Position numbers and translations under genes: made by a program. Below are positions 8,194 to 16,524 of a DNA stretch of 64,000 nt, piece after piece (within the stretch, counting starts at the first letter, position 1; each line of letters opens with the position of its first letter). The notes beneath the pieces were generated by a model. It searched no databases. It was not told where the DNA came from and worked only from the letters and a program-made list of their open reading frames with translations. Source of the stretch: Microvirga pakistanensis (GTDB lineage Bacteria > Pseudomonadota > Alphaproteobacteria > Rhizobiales > Beijerinckiaceae); contig NZ_SPJX01000167.1 in assembly GCF_004458765.1 (NCBI RefSeq), positions 1-64,000 on the forward strand. Direction: 5' to 3'.

Positions 8194-8445
8194 TCATTCC
8201 GGAAAAGGAGCAGCCTGAGCCACGGCAGCGTCAACCGAGGTCAGCGCCGTCATGTTCGTGATCCGCCGAACCGTGCTCGTGGGCGTTAGAGCATCGGATT
8301 GATCCCAAAAGTGCAAGACACTTTTTCTCGCCCGATGCTCTAGGATGTGAACCGGGGGCTTGGCGCCGAGCACGATTGGGCCAACCTTGAAGCCCTGCCC
8401 GGCCATAGCCTTGTGCATGGCGAAGGTGATATTCGCCGCCTGCTG
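8194..8445 (-). pseudogene. C-terminal remnant of maeB/pta (phosphotransacetylase domain) with inserted element
   Basis: The minus strand reads AANITFAMHKAMAGQGFKVG, then GPIVLGAKPPVHI, a foreign 18-codon stretch, then LTPTSTVRRITNMTAL and a stop at 8194. The flanking parts match the end of phosphotransacetylase domains as in NADP-malic enzyme MaeB or Pta, where PVHI runs directly into LTPxxTVRRIxNMTAL. The rest of the gene is missing: it is cut off by the dcd gene upstream. The foreign stretch is exactly the palindromic element at 8287-8342, and it keeps the reading frame. No function is expected for this fragment. Confidence 0.75.
8287..8342. repeat. Palindromic (MITE-like) element
   Basis: Outer arms TAGAGCATCGG (8287-8297) and CCGATGCTCTA (8332-8342) are perfect inverted repeats. 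An inner stem AAAAGTG (8307-8313) and CACTTTT (8319-8325) closes on a five-base loop. A 54-base net insertion interrupts the maeB remnant, with CTA at both junctions, compatible with a short TA or CTA target duplication. Similar short palindromes recur in Hyphomicrobiales genomes. Confidence 0.75.
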
Positions 8446-8468
8446 CCGCCCATGCCACTGAATTGAGC

Positions 8469-9560
8469 TTAGCGGAAATGCTTCGACAGCTTCAGGCCTT
8501 GGGCCTGATAGTTGGATCCGGCGTCAGCCCCGTAGAGCACCTGAGGGCGCTCGGCCATGCGCTCATAAACGAGACGCCCGACGATCTGCCCGTCCTCCAG
8601 AATGAAAGGCACGTCGCGGGAACGGACCTCGAGAACGGCGCGGGCCCCCTCACCTCCCGCTGCGGCATGCCCGAAACCGGGATCGAAGAACCCGGCGTAA
8701 TGGACCCGGAATTCGCCTACCAGCGGATCGAATGGCACCATCTCGGCGGCATAGTCCGGCGGCACGTGCACGGCCTCTTTCGAAGCCAGGATATAGAACT
8801 GGCCTGGATCGAGAATGAGCGTGCGGGAGGTATCCGCATGGAGCGGCTCCCAGAAATCCGAAATCCGGCAGGAACCGGGCTTGTCCACGTCCACGAGACC
8901 GGTATGGCGCTTGGCTCGGTAGCCGACGAGCCTGTCCGAGCCGAAGCCCGCCAGATCGACGCTGACGGCAACGCCATCCTGAATTGACGGTTCGGCGGAG
9001 GTTACAACCCGCTCGCGCTGATGGAGGGTATAGAGTTCGGCATCGCTCAGGCGCACCTCGCCCTTGCGAAGCCGCAGCTGCGAGAGGCGGGTGCCGGTCC
9101 GTACCAGCACCGGGAAGGTGCGGGGCGAGATCTCCGCGTAAAGGGGCCCCGTATACCCTGCCCCGATCGTGTCAAATTCCTGGCTGCGATCGGTAATGAC
9201 CCGGGTGAACACGTCGATCCGGCCCGTCGAGCTCTTGGGATTGGCGGCGGCGGACAGGTCTTCCGGCAGAGCCAGCCCCTCCTGCAACTCGGCGATGTAG
9301 ACACTCCCCGTCTCCAGAATGGCGCCCACGGAGAGATCGATCTCATGAAAGCTCAGCTGCTCCAGGCGGTCCCTGACCGTGTGGTTGCGGCCCGGCAGGA
9401 AGCTGGCGCGAACCCGGTAGACCCGGCGGCCCAGCCTCAGGTCGAGGCTCGCGGGCTGCACCTGATCGGAGGCGAAGGGCGTCTCCGGTTTTATCACGCC
9501 CGCTTCCGCAAGGCGCATGATGGCATCCGCCGATTGAATTCCGTCCTTCAACGCAACCAT
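8469..9560 (-). CDS. dcd: 2'-deoxycytidine 5'-triphosphate deaminase, two-domain form
   Basis: A 363-aa enzyme converting dCTP to dUTP for thymidylate synthesis. It has the long, duplicated layout found in alphaproteobacteria, about twice a classical Dcd. The N-terminal half contains QPASLDLRLGRRVYRV, the substrate-loop style of dCTP deaminase/dUTPase folds, and GPLYAEISPRTFPVLVRTG. The C-terminal half repeats the fold with GQFYILASKEAVHVPPDYAA, then FFDPGFGHAA and GQIVGRLVYERM. The start at 9560 (MVALKDGIQSADAIM) is chosen over an upstream ATG at 9743, because family members begin near GIQSADAI; the upstream stretch looks non-coding. It diverges from apaG with 356 bases between. Confidence 0.88.
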   Translation of the reverse strand: MVALKDGIQSADAIMRLAEAGVIKPETPFASDQVQPASLDLRLGRRVYRVRASFLPGRNHTVRDRLEQLSFHEIDLSVGAILETGSVYIAELQEGLALPEDLSAAANPKSSTGRIDVFTRVITDRSQEFDTIGAGYTGPLYAEISPRTFPVLVRTGTRLSQLRLRKGEVRLSDAELYTLHQRERVVTSAEPSIQDGVAVSVDLAGFGSDRLVGYRAKRHTGLVDVDKPGSCRISDFWEPLHADTSRTLILDPGQFYILASKEAVHVPPDYAAEMVPFDPLVGEFRVHYAGFFDPGFGHAAAGGEGARAVLEVRSRDVPFILEDGQIVGRLVYERMAERPQVLYGADAGSNYQAQGLKLSKHFR

Positions 9561-9916
9561 GACCGTTTTCCAGGGCCCCAGCCCTTTTTCGAGTGTTATT
9601 CGCTTAGCTGTCGAAGCCGTGGGCCGGCCTGTCAATCCCTTTTGCCATTGTTGTTTGGAAAGGCGCTCGAGGCCAGCCCTCTCCGGCCCGCAGAGCGTGT
9701 GAAGGTTAATAGGGCCTAGGGGAGGACCAGCAGAAGGCCTCATGATCAGCGAGAAGAAGGCGCCATCGGGTGCTCGGGTCCGCCCCTATCGTCGTGAGAA
9801 AGACCGGCCCGTGGCCGCGTCCAGCATGGCTGCTTCTCTTCAGCCTCGATTGACGGGGCTTGAAGGCCGCCTTACCACGGGAGGCGAGCATTCCACCACT
9901 GGCCAAGGGACCACTC
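9561..9916. other. Divergent dcd/apaG intergenic region
   Basis: It must carry promoters for both genes, but I cannot pick a convincing -35/-10 pair. No small gene, hairpin with a T run or repeat stands out. Confidence 0.4.
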
Positions 9917-10309
9917 ATGTACAAGGCCGTCACCCGCGGCATCAGCGTGACCGTGATACCCCGCTTTCTGCCGGAAGAATCCTCGCCCGACGAGAACCGC
10001 TACTTTTTCGCCTACACCGTCGAGATCATCAACCTGAGCCTGGAGCGCGTGCAGCTGCGTGCCCGCTACTGGCGCATCACCGACGAGCATGGCCGCGTCC
10101 AGGAAGTGAGGGGCGCGGGCGTGGTCGGCGAGGAGCCGGTGCTCGGTCCGGGGGAGAGCTACAGCTACACGAGCGGCTGTCCGCTGACGACGCCAAGCGG
10201 CACCATGCAGGGCAGCTACGTGATGGAAACTGCCAGCGGCGAGACCTTCGACGCCGAGATCCCTGCCTTTTCACTCGACATGCCGCGCAACAAGCGCGTG
10301 CTGCACTGA
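9917..10309 (+). CDS. apaG: ApaG domain protein (Co2+/Mg2+ efflux-associated)
   Basis: A 130-aa cytosolic beta-sandwich protein. The ATG at 9917 is chosen over an upstream in-frame ATG because AAGGGA sits seven bases before it and the protein then begins [17 protein letters not shown], the normal ApaG start. Diagnostic pieces are [55 protein letters not shown], and the final [16 protein letters not shown]. ApaG is linked genetically to cobalt and magnesium sensitivity; its exact biochemistry is unclear. The stop is seven bases before argE, so the two are probably cotranscribed. Confidence 0.93.
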   Translation: MYKAVTRGISVTVIPRFLPEESSPDENRYFFAYTVEIINLSLERVQLRARYWRITDEHGRVQEVRGAGVVGEEPVLGPGESYSYTSGCPLTTPSGTMQGSYVMETASGETFDAEIPAFSLDMPRNKRVLH

Positions 10310-10316
10310 GGTTTTC

Positions 10317-11489
10317 ATGTCTTCCAACGGTCAGCGGCTGACACCGCTTGAAATGCTGGCTAGGCTGGTTTCGTTCGACACCGAGAGCGCGAAATCGAAC
10401 CTTGCTCTCGTCGAATTCGTCGAATCCTACCTCCGAAGCTGGAACGTGCCTTTCGTGCGCGTCCCGAACGACGCGGGCGACAAAGCCGCGCTCTTTGCCA
10501 CCATCGGCCCACAGGACAGGGGCGGCATCGTGCTGTCCGGCCATACGGACGTGGTGCCTGTGGTCGGGCAGCCCTGGACCTCGGACCCTTTCACCCTGCG
10601 TGTGGAGAACGGGCGCGCATACGGTCGCGGCGCGGTGGACATGAAGGCCTTCGACGCTCTGGCCCTCGCACTGGTCCCGGAATTTCTGGCCACCGGCCTC
10701 AAGACGCCGATCCACATCATGCTCTCCTATGACGAGGAGACCACGTGCCTCGGCGTCGTCGACACCATCCGGCGCCTTGGCCACGACCTGCCGTTGCCCA
10801 AAGCGGTGATCGTCGGCGAGCCGACGATGCTGGAGGTGGTCGATGCCCACAAGAGCGTCGTGACCTTCACGACGACCGTGCACGGCTTGGAGGGGCACTC
10901 GTCGAAGCCGTACCTCGGGGCTAGCGCCGTGATGACGGCCGCGGACATGATCGCGGAGCTCAACCGCATCGCCGACGAGATGATGGAGCGTGGCGACAGT
11001 AGCGGGCGATTCGACCCGCCCTACACCACCGTCCATGTGGGCGTCATCTCGGGCGGCACCGCGCGCAACATCATCTCGAAATCATGCACGTTCCACTGGG
11101 AATTCCGCGGCCTGCCCAGCCAGAATCCAAACGAGATTCCGGAAAAGCTCGAACGATTTGCGCAGGAGGTTGCGCTCAAGCGGCTCAACCGCTTCGGCGA
11201 GTTCGGCCGGATCGAGACAAAGCTCCATGCCCATGTCCCCGGTCTCGCGCCGCAGCCCGGATCGTTCGCGGAAACGCTGGCGCTGCGCCTTGCGGGCAAG
11301 AACCGCACGCAGACGGTACCGTTTGGAACGGAAGCCGGCCATTACCAGGCCGCCGGCATTCCAACCGTCGTCTGCGGCCCCGGATCCATCGACCAGGCGC
11401 ATCAGGCAGACGAGTACATTACGCTCGATCAGCTGGAAGCCGGCGCGGCCTTCATGCGTCGTCTGGCGGCGATGTGTGCTGCGTCTTGA
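10317..11489 (+). CDS. argE: Acetylornithine deacetylase
   Basis: A 390-aa M20-family metalloenzyme that removes acetate from N-acetylornithine in arginine synthesis. Zinc-site motifs are in order: GIVLSGHTDVVPV (His and Asp), GRGAVDMKAFDALAL (bridging Asp), LSYDEETTCLG (the general-base Glu), KAVIVGEPT, and the C-terminal FGTEAGHYQAAGIPTVVCGP carrying the last histidine. The dimerisation domain lies between, with the conserved GHSS near the middle. The start follows ApaG by seven bases. The arginine genes argD and argF lie head-on, in a separate operon on the other strand, so this locus clusters arginine genes without one operon. Confidence 0.93.
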   Translation: MSSNGQRLTPLEMLARLVSFDTESAKSNLALVEFVESYLRSWNVPFVRVPNDAGDKAALFATIGPQDRGGIVLSGHTDVVPVVGQPWTSDPFTLRVENGRAYGRGAVDMKAFDALALALVPEFLATGLKTPIHIMLSYDEETTCLGVVDTIRRLGHDLPLPKAVIVGEPTMLEVVDAHKSVVTFTTTVHGLEGHSSKPYLGASAVMTAADMIAELNRIADEMMERGDSSGRFDPPYTTVHVGVISGGTARNIISKSCTFHWEFRGLPSQNPNEIPEKLERFAQEVALKRLNRFGEFGRIETKLHAHVPGLAPQPGSFAETLALRLAGKNRTQTVPFGTEAGHYQAAGIPTVVCGPGSIDQAHQADEYITLDQLEAGAAFMRRLAAMCAAS

Positions 11490-11504
11490 GTTTCAGACCT
11501 CCTC

Positions 11505-11535
11505 CGTCATGGCCAGGCTCGACCCGGCCATGACG
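11505..11535. repeat. GTCATGGCC palindrome between argE and hslO, possible terminator
   Basis: Arms CGTCATGGCC and GGCCATGACG are perfect and separated by 11 bases. The sequence resembles the GTCATGGCCGGGCTnGnCCCGGCCATGAC class of short intergenic palindromes in Hyphomicrobiales (from memory). Its tail-to-tail position suits a bidirectional transcription stop, although T runs are missing. Confidence 0.55.
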
Positions 11536-11563
11536 ATTCTGACTTGAGGCGAGAGGCCGCGTC

Positions 11564-12553
11564 TTACGTTTCCGCCTTGGCGATCTCGGCCTCGACTTCG
11601 GATGGATCGAGATCGTAGAAGCGCGAGCAGAATTCGCAGGTGATGCCGATGCGCCCGTTGTCGCCGACCATATCGCGGCGATCCTCTGGCGAGAAGCGGC
11701 GCATCATGGCCATGATGCGCTCGTGCGAGCAGGTGCATTCCTCATGCACGGGCTGCCCTTCGAACACGCGAACGCCGCGTTCGTGGAAGAGCCGGTAGAG
11801 CAGCCGTTCGCTCGACACGGCGGGGTCGATGAGCTCGTGATCCTCAACGGTCGCGAGCAGCGACTTGGCCTCGAACCAGGCATCATCCTCGGATGGTGCG
11901 GCAAGATCGTTGGACGGATGCCCCTCCGGGATATCTCCGGGATCGAGATCCGCCTGGCGCAGACGCTCGGGCGAGGAGGGCAGGAACTGAATCATCACCC
12001 CACCCGCACGGTAGGTGTGACGTCCGTTCTCGAACTGCTCGGCGACCGCGAGGCGCACCTGCGTCGGAATCTGTTCCGATTGCCGGAAATACTGATGCGC
12101 GGCCTCCTCGAAACCCTGGCCGTCGAGCGCGACGACGCCTTGATAGCGGCTGCGTTCCGTGCCCTGATCGATCGTCATCGCCAGATAACCGGAGCCGAGG
12201 AGCTCGCCCGTGTTCGGCGCGCCGGCCCCGAGAGCATCCAGCTTCTCCTGATCGAAGCGGGCCGTGGCGCGGAGCTTATCAGGTGCGTTGAAGTCCACCA
12301 CCACCATGTCGATGATGCCATCGGTTTTGGTCTGAAGCTGAAAGCGGCCTTCGAGCTTCAGGGACGCGCCGAGCATGACGGTGAGGGCTGCGGCCTCGCC
12401 GATGACGCGGGCGACCAGGGCAGGATACCCGTGACGGGCCAGGATGGTGTCGATGGAGGGGCCCAGGCGCACGACGCGCCCACGGACGTCGAGAGGCTCC
12501 ACCGCGAACGGCAGCACAACGTCGTCATGTCCCTCGAACGAAGCTGAACTCAT
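11564..12553 (-). CDS. hslO: Hsp33 redox-regulated chaperone
   Basis: A 329-aa cytosolic holdase that unfolds and activates under oxidative stress. The start at 12553 ([16 protein letters not shown]) overlaps the argF stop by four bases (ATGA), indicating translational coupling. The N-terminal domain contains [20 protein letters not shown] and [11 protein letters not shown]. The C-terminal zinc switch has the four cysteines CTC and CEFC (in [14 protein letters not shown] and [13 protein letters not shown]), the arrangement required for Hsp33. Family length is usually about 290-330. It is the last gene of the argD-argF-hslO transcription unit, a neighbourhood common in alphaproteobacteria. Confidence 0.94.
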   Translation of the reverse strand: MSSASFEGHDDVVLPFAVEPLDVRGRVVRLGPSIDTILARHGYPALVARVIGEAAALTVMLGASLKLEGRFQLQTKTDGIIDMVVVDFNAPDKLRATARFDQEKLDALGAGAPNTGELLGSGYLAMTIDQGTERSRYQGVVALDGQGFEEAAHQYFRQSEQIPTQVRLAVAEQFENGRHTYRAGGVMIQFLPSSPERLRQADLDPGDIPEGHPSNDLAAPSEDDAWFEAKSLLATVEDHELIDPAVSSERLLYRLFHERGVRVFEGQPVHEECTCSHERIMAMMRRFSPEDRRDMVGDNGRIGITCEFCSRFYDLDPSEVEAEIAKAET

Positions 12554-13476
12554 GCGTTTGCTGCTCCAAGGCACCACGCCAGGATGCCTTTCTGTGCGTG
12601 AAGCCGGTTCTCGGCTTCATCGAAGACCACGGATTGCGGGCCGTCCATGACGTCATCCGTCACTTCCTCGCCGCGGTGGGCCGGCAGGCAGTGCATGAAC
12701 ACGGCGTTCTTAGCGGCGACACCCATCAGCCTGCTGTTCACCTGATACGGCTTGAGCAGGTTGTGGCGGCGGAACTCGTCGTCATCGCCCATGGAGACCC
12801 AGCAATCGGTGATGACGGCGTCAGCCCCTTCGGCCGCCTCGAAGGCGTCGGTCGTCACGCTGATCTGTGCTCCTTCCTGCCTTGCCCAGGACAAAAGCTC
12901 CGGGCGTGGAGCAAGTTCCGGAGGGGACGCGATCTTGAGGGTGAATTCCAGCCGCGCGGATGCGTGAACCCAGGAGGCGAGCACATTGTTGGCGTCCCCC
13001 ACCCAGGCGATCGTCCGTCCCTTGATGGAGCCGTTATGCTCCTCGAAGGTCATGACGTCGGCCATGATCTGGCACGGATGCGTCGTCTTCGTCAGGCCGT
13101 TGATCACGGGGATCGAGGCGTACTGAGCGAGCTCCGTCACCATGGCGTGATCGAGAGTGCGGATCATGATGGCGTCCACGTAGCGGGAGAGGACCCGGGC
13201 CGTGTCGGCGATGCTCTCGCCACGGCCGAGCTGCATCTCCTTGCCGGTGAGCATCAGGGTCTCGCCGCCAAGCTCGCGCATGCCCACGTCGAAGGACACG
13301 CGGGTGCGGGTGGACGGCTTGTCGAACACCATGGCCAGCGTCTTGCCTTCCAGCGGACGCTCCTTCTGACGCTCGCCCCGACGGCGCTTGGCCTTAATCG
13401 CGGAGCCGACCGTCAGGATGTGGCGGATCTGATCGCCCGAGAAGTCGCTGAGATCGAGAAAGTGGCGGGGTTTCAT
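12550..13476 (-). CDS. argF: Ornithine carbamoyltransferase
   Basis: A 308-aa enzyme that makes citrulline from ornithine and carbamoyl phosphate. Key sites are all visible: the carbamoyl-phosphate loop [13 protein letters not shown], the [15 protein letters not shown] segment, the domain-linking region [12 protein letters not shown], and the ornithine/active-site segment [16 protein letters not shown]. The start overlaps the argD stop by four bases and its own stop overlaps the hslO start by four bases, so all three are translationally coupled. The first residues [21 protein letters not shown] are typical of the family. Confidence 0.95.
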   Translation of the reverse strand: MKPRHFLDLSDFSGDQIRHILTVGSAIKAKRRRGERQKERPLEGKTLAMVFDKPSTRTRVSFDVGMRELGGETLMLTGKEMQLGRGESIADTARVLSRYVDAIMIRTLDHAMVTELAQYASIPVINGLTKTTHPCQIMADVMTFEEHNGSIKGRTIAWVGDANNVLASWVHASARLEFTLKIASPPELAPRPELLSWARQEGAQISVTTDAFEAAEGADAVITDCWVSMGDDDEFRRHNLLKPYQVNSRLMGVAAKNAVFMHCLPAHRGEEVTDDVMDGPQSVVFDEAENRLHAQKGILAWCLGAANA

Positions 13477-14681
13477 TGAGCTGCTCCCGGCCGAGCCTGC
13501 GTCTTCAGCTCGGCCTCCATGGCCGCACAGGCGGCATCCAGACGGTTGAAGGCTTCCGCGATATCCGCATCGGAGATGATTAGCGGGGGCAGAAGCCGGG
13601 CGACGTTATCGCCCGCGCCGATCAGGATGATCTTCTGATCGCGAGCGACGGCGATGAAGCTGGTGTTGGGAACCACGGTGCGCAGGCCCATCATGAGTCC
13701 CAGGCCGCGAACCTCGGCAATAATCGCAGGGTGGCGATCCTTCAGCTCTGCCAATCGCTGCTTCAGCAGGAGCGCTTTGCGCTCAATCTCCTTCAGGAAT
13801 CCGGGGGCGAGGATCACGTCGAGCACGGCATTCCCGACCGCCATGGCGAGAGGGTTGCCGCCGAAGGTGGTGCCGTGCGTCCCGAGGGTCATGCCCCTTG
13901 AGGCCTCGGCGGTGGCAAGGCAGGCGCCCAGCGGGAAACCGCCCCCGATGCCCTTGGCCACCGACATGATGTCGGGCGTCACGCCTGTCCACTCATAGGC
14001 GAACAACTTGCCCGTGCGGCCCACGCCGGTCTGGATCTCGTCGAAGATCAGGAGAAGTCCGTGCTGGTCGCAGAGCGCGCGCACCTCCTTGAGGAAAGTG
14101 TTGTCGACCAGGCGGATGCCGCCTTCACCCTGGATCGGCTCGATCATCAGGGCCGCGGTCTCCGGGCCGATCATGGCCTTCAGGGCGTCGAGATCGTGGA
14201 GGGGCACCTGGTCGAAACCCTCGACCTTGGGGCCGAAGCCTTCCAGGTATTTGGCTTGGCCGCCGGCCGCGATGGTGGCGAGAGTCCGACCGTGGAAGGC
14301 TCCCTCGAACGTGATGATCCGGAAGCGCTCGGGATGGCCGCCGGCGTGATGGTATTTGCGGGCCATCTTCACGGCTGCCTCGTTCGCCTCGGCGCCGGAA
14401 TTGGAGAAGAAGACCACATCCGCGAAGGTATTCTCCACCAGCCGCTGGGCCAGGCGCTCGCCTTCCGGAATCTGGAACAGGTTCGAGGTATGCCAGAGCT
14501 TTGAAGCCTGCTGGGTCAGAGCCTCGACAAGGTGCGGATGGGCATGCCCCAGAGCATTCACCGCGATGCCGGCCCCGAAATCGAGATATCGCTGCCCATC
14601 TCGGCCGTAGAGCCAGGGGCCCTCCCCCTTCTCGAAGGACAGCTCGGCGCGCGCATAGGTCGGCAGCAATGGCGATGTCAC
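13473..14681 (-). CDS. argD: Acetylornithine aminotransferase
   Basis: A 402-aa PLP enzyme making N-acetylornithine (and possibly acting on succinyldiaminopimelate). The chosen start is the GTG at 14681 ([19 protein letters not shown]), preceded by GGAG and matching family N-termini; an upstream in-frame ATG at 14711 is unlikely. Landmarks: [51 protein letters not shown], the PLP lysine in [14 protein letters not shown], and [12 protein letters not shown]. It is the first gene of argD-argF-hslO. A near-consensus promoter lies about 100 bases upstream, and a hairpin sits right at the predicted transcript start. Confidence 0.94.
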   Translation of the reverse strand: MTSPLLPTYARAELSFEKGEGPWLYGRDGQRYLDFGAGIAVNALGHAHPHLVEALTQQASKLWHTSNLFQIPEGERLAQRLVENTFADVVFFSNSGAEANEAAVKMARKYHHAGGHPERFRIITFEGAFHGRTLATIAAGGQAKYLEGFGPKVEGFDQVPLHDLDALKAMIGPETAALMIEPIQGEGGIRLVDNTFLKEVRALCDQHGLLLIFDEIQTGVGRTGKLFAYEWTGVTPDIMSVAKGIGGGFPLGACLATAEASRGMTLGTHGTTFGGNPLAMAVGNAVLDVILAPGFLKEIERKALLLKQRLAELKDRHPAIIAEVRGLGLMMGLRTVVPNTSFIAVARDQKIILIGAGDNVARLLPPLIISDADIAEAFNRLDAACAAMEAELKTQARPGAAQ

Positions 14682-14742
14682 AGGGTATCTCCGCCTCTGA
14701 TGGAGACCCAAGGTTGCACTTTATATGCCAGTCCTGGGCCTC

Positions 14743-14773
14743 AAAAAAGAAAGCGCCGCCCAAGCGGGGCGGC
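14743..14773 (-). promoter_or_regulatory. Hairpin plus T tract at the 5' end of the argD transcript
   Basis: On the minus strand a seven-base stem (GCCGCCC with GGGCGGC, five-base loop) is followed by GC and a T-rich tract, which looks like an intrinsic terminator. No gene precedes it on this strand. The predicted transcript start is at about 14776, so the hairpin would be at the very 5' end of the argD mRNA. A stabilising 5' stem-loop is more plausible than termination. Confidence 0.5.
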
Positions 14774-14782
14774 ACGGCGAGG

Positions 14783-14810
14783 ATTCTAACGAGGAGCGGG
14801 ACCCTGTCAA
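14783..14810 (-). promoter_or_regulatory. Sigma-70-type promoter for argD-argF-hslO
   Basis: On the minus strand TTGACA (14810-14805) and TAGAAT (14788-14783) are separated by 16 bases. This is close to the vegetative consensus and oriented toward argD, about 100 bases from its start. Confidence 0.6.
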
Positions 14811-15190
14811 TTCAAGAGAAATGAAGTGACCCATCACGGGTGAATTTTCTGCCGGAGGCACTGCCCTCAGAACCGGAACACCACTTGTGAGATCAATCCT
14901 ATCTCCTGTCTGCGGCCGCACCGCCGGAGCCTGGAGGACCAGGCCCTCCTTGGTTTTCCGAAGGACGCGCCGGGAGAGTTCCCTGGGGAAAACGACGGGG
15001 GGTGACCCGGGACTCTTGCGCCCGAGTCCACCCATCCTGTAACCTCAAGCCAGTCGAGTACAGCATTCGTGCGGCGGCTTTCACCCTCAGGAGCGACCCT
15101 CTCAACGCGGTCGGACATCAATTTTCTGTCCGCGAGGTGTAGGGGATTCCGGGTTCGAACAAGCAGCCACGATGGAGGCAGGTTTTAAAA
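14811..15190. other. Upstream region of gcrA with three GANTC sites
   Basis: No gene is convincing here. Three CcrM-type GANTC methylation sites lie upstream of gcrA: GACTC at 15011-15015, GAGTC at 15024-15028 and GATTC at 15145-15149. The gcrA promoter must lie in this stretch, but I cannot assign its -10 and -35. Confidence 0.45.
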
Positions 15191-15724
15191 ATGACAGATG
15201 CGGGCGCAAGTTGGACGGATGAGCGGGTCGAGCTTCTCAAGAAGCTCTGGACCGATGGCTTGAGCGCGAGCCAGATCGCCGCCGAGCTCGGCAACGTGAC
15301 CCGCAACGCAGTGATCGGCAAGGTTCACCGCCTCGGCCTCTCGGGCCGCGCCAAGGACGTGAAGGCTGCCCCGGCGGCGCCCCGCGTCCGCAAGATCACC
15401 CGCGCTCCCAGCGCTCCGGCGCCGATTGCGCCCCAGAGCCACAGCAACGTGGTTCTCACCCCTATCCCGCTTCAGCCCGTGCGAGAGGAGCCGGAGATGG
15501 CAATCGACGAGCAGGATGTCGCTATCCCTATGTCCGAGCGCGTCACCATCATGGATCTGCGCGAGTCCATGTGCCGCTGGCCCATGGGCGATCCGACGAA
15601 GCCGGAATTCCGTTTCTGCGGGGCCCGCTCCATCACGGGCCTCCCTTATTGCACCCACCACGCCCGTATCGCCTACCAGCCGGTGGCCGACCGCAAGCGC
15701 GAGCGCAAGCTGGCCCGCGCCTGA
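15191..15724 (+). CDS. gcrA: Cell-cycle regulator GcrA
   Basis: A 177-aa sigma-70 cofactor that activates promoters carrying methylated GANTC sites during the alphaproteobacterial cell cycle. The N-terminal DNA-binding part is diagnostic: SWTDERVELLKKLWTDGLSA, then SQIAAELGNVTRNAVIGKVH and RLGLSGR. A Pro/Ala-rich linker follows (about residues 58-110). The C-terminal domain, which contacts the sigma factor, has SMCRWPMGDPTKPEFRFCG and GLPYCTHHARIAYQP, with cysteines and histidines of the family. A strong terminator follows the stop. Upstream GANTC sites suggest methylation-dependent feedback, as known for other GcrA targets. Confidence 0.95.
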   Translation: MTDAGASWTDERVELLKKLWTDGLSASQIAAELGNVTRNAVIGKVHRLGLSGRAKDVKAAPAAPRVRKITRAPSAPAPIAPQSHSNVVLTPIPLQPVREEPEMAIDEQDVAIPMSERVTIMDLRESMCRWPMGDPTKPEFRFCGARSITGLPYCTHHARIAYQPVADRKRERKLARA

Positions 15725-15746
15725 GAGACGGAACCGGAGTTTCCGC

Positions 15747-15784
15747 AAAAAAGGCCGCGCCGATCACCTCGGCGCGGCCTTTTT
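15747..15784. terminator. Bidirectional intrinsic terminator between gcrA and phoB
   Basis: An A6 tract, an 11-bp perfect stem (GGCCGCGCCGA and TCGGCGCGGCC, five-base loop) and a T5 tract form a symmetric terminator serving the converging gcrA and phoB. Confidence 0.9.
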
Positions 15785-15799
15785 CTTTGTCCTGGACTG

Positions 15800-16522
15800 T
15801 CAGCGCCCGGCGCTCGCCGTCGTCTCGGCGCGGGCGAAGGTTTCGTCGAAGGAATAGCCTGCCCCGCGCACGGTGCGGATCGGGTCAGACAGCTTCGGAA
15901 GATTGATGGCCTTGCGCAGGCGGCCCACATGAACGTCCACCGTGCGCTCGTCGATATAGACGTCGTGCCCCCAGACGGCGTCGAGCAGATGTTCGCGGGA
16001 GAAAACACGCCCGGGGCTCTGCATGAGGAACTCGAGCAGGCGGAACTCCGTGGGTCCCAGGTGCAGCTCCGTGCCGGCGCGGCGCACGCGATGGGTCTCG
16101 CGATCGAGCTCCATGTCGCCGGCCCTGAGCAGGGTCGCCACATGTCCAGGCTTCGCACGGCGCAGAAGCGCCCGCACGCGGGCGAGGAGTTCAGGGACGG
16201 AGAAGGGCTTCACGATATAGTCGTCGGCCCCCGTCGACAACCCGCGGATCCGGTCGCCCTCTTCGCCGCGGGCCGTGAGCATGATCACCGGCAGGCGCTC
16301 GGTCTCGGGACGAACGCGGATGCGGCGGCAGAGCTCGATCCCGGAGAGGCCCGGCAGCATCCAGTCAAGCAGCACGATATCCGGCACCTGCTCGCGCAAG
16401 CGGATCTCGGCTTCATCACCGCGGGACACGCTGTCCACCTCGTAGCCCTCGGCTTCGAGATTGTAGCGCAGGAGCAGCGTCAGCGGCTCCTCGTCCTCCA
16501 CGATCAGAACGCGTGGCCCCAT
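15800..16522 (-). CDS. phoB: Phosphate regulon response regulator PhoB
   Basis: A 240-aa OmpR-family activator of phosphate-starvation genes. The receiver has LIVEDEEPLTLLL, the phospho-acceptor Asp53 in VLLDWMLPGLSG, MLTARGEEGD and YIVKPFSVPELLAR. The winged-helix half has LGPTEFRLLEFLMQSPGRVF and ERTVDVHVGRLRKAIN, typical of PhoB, then VRGAGYSFD. It binds Pho boxes such as the one before pstS in this window. It is the last gene of the phoR-pstSCAB-phoU-phoB cluster, two bases after phoU, and ends at a shared terminator. Confidence 0.95.
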   Translation of the reverse strand: MGPRVLIVEDEEPLTLLLRYNLEAEGYEVDSVSRGDEAEIRLREQVPDIVLLDWMLPGLSGIELCRRIRVRPETERLPVIMLTARGEEGDRIRGLSTGADDYIVKPFSVPELLARVRALLRRAKPGHVATLLRAGDMELDRETHRVRRAGTELHLGPTEFRLLEFLMQSPGRVFSREHLLDAVWGHDVYIDERTVDVHVGRLRKAINLPKLSDPIRTVRGAGYSFDETFARAETTASAGR

Positions 16523-16524
16523 CG

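Noticed and set aside
14867..15121. Leftward frame of 84 codons upstream of gcrA
   Set aside because: No family resemblance, lies over the gcrA control region, and no ribosome site at its start.
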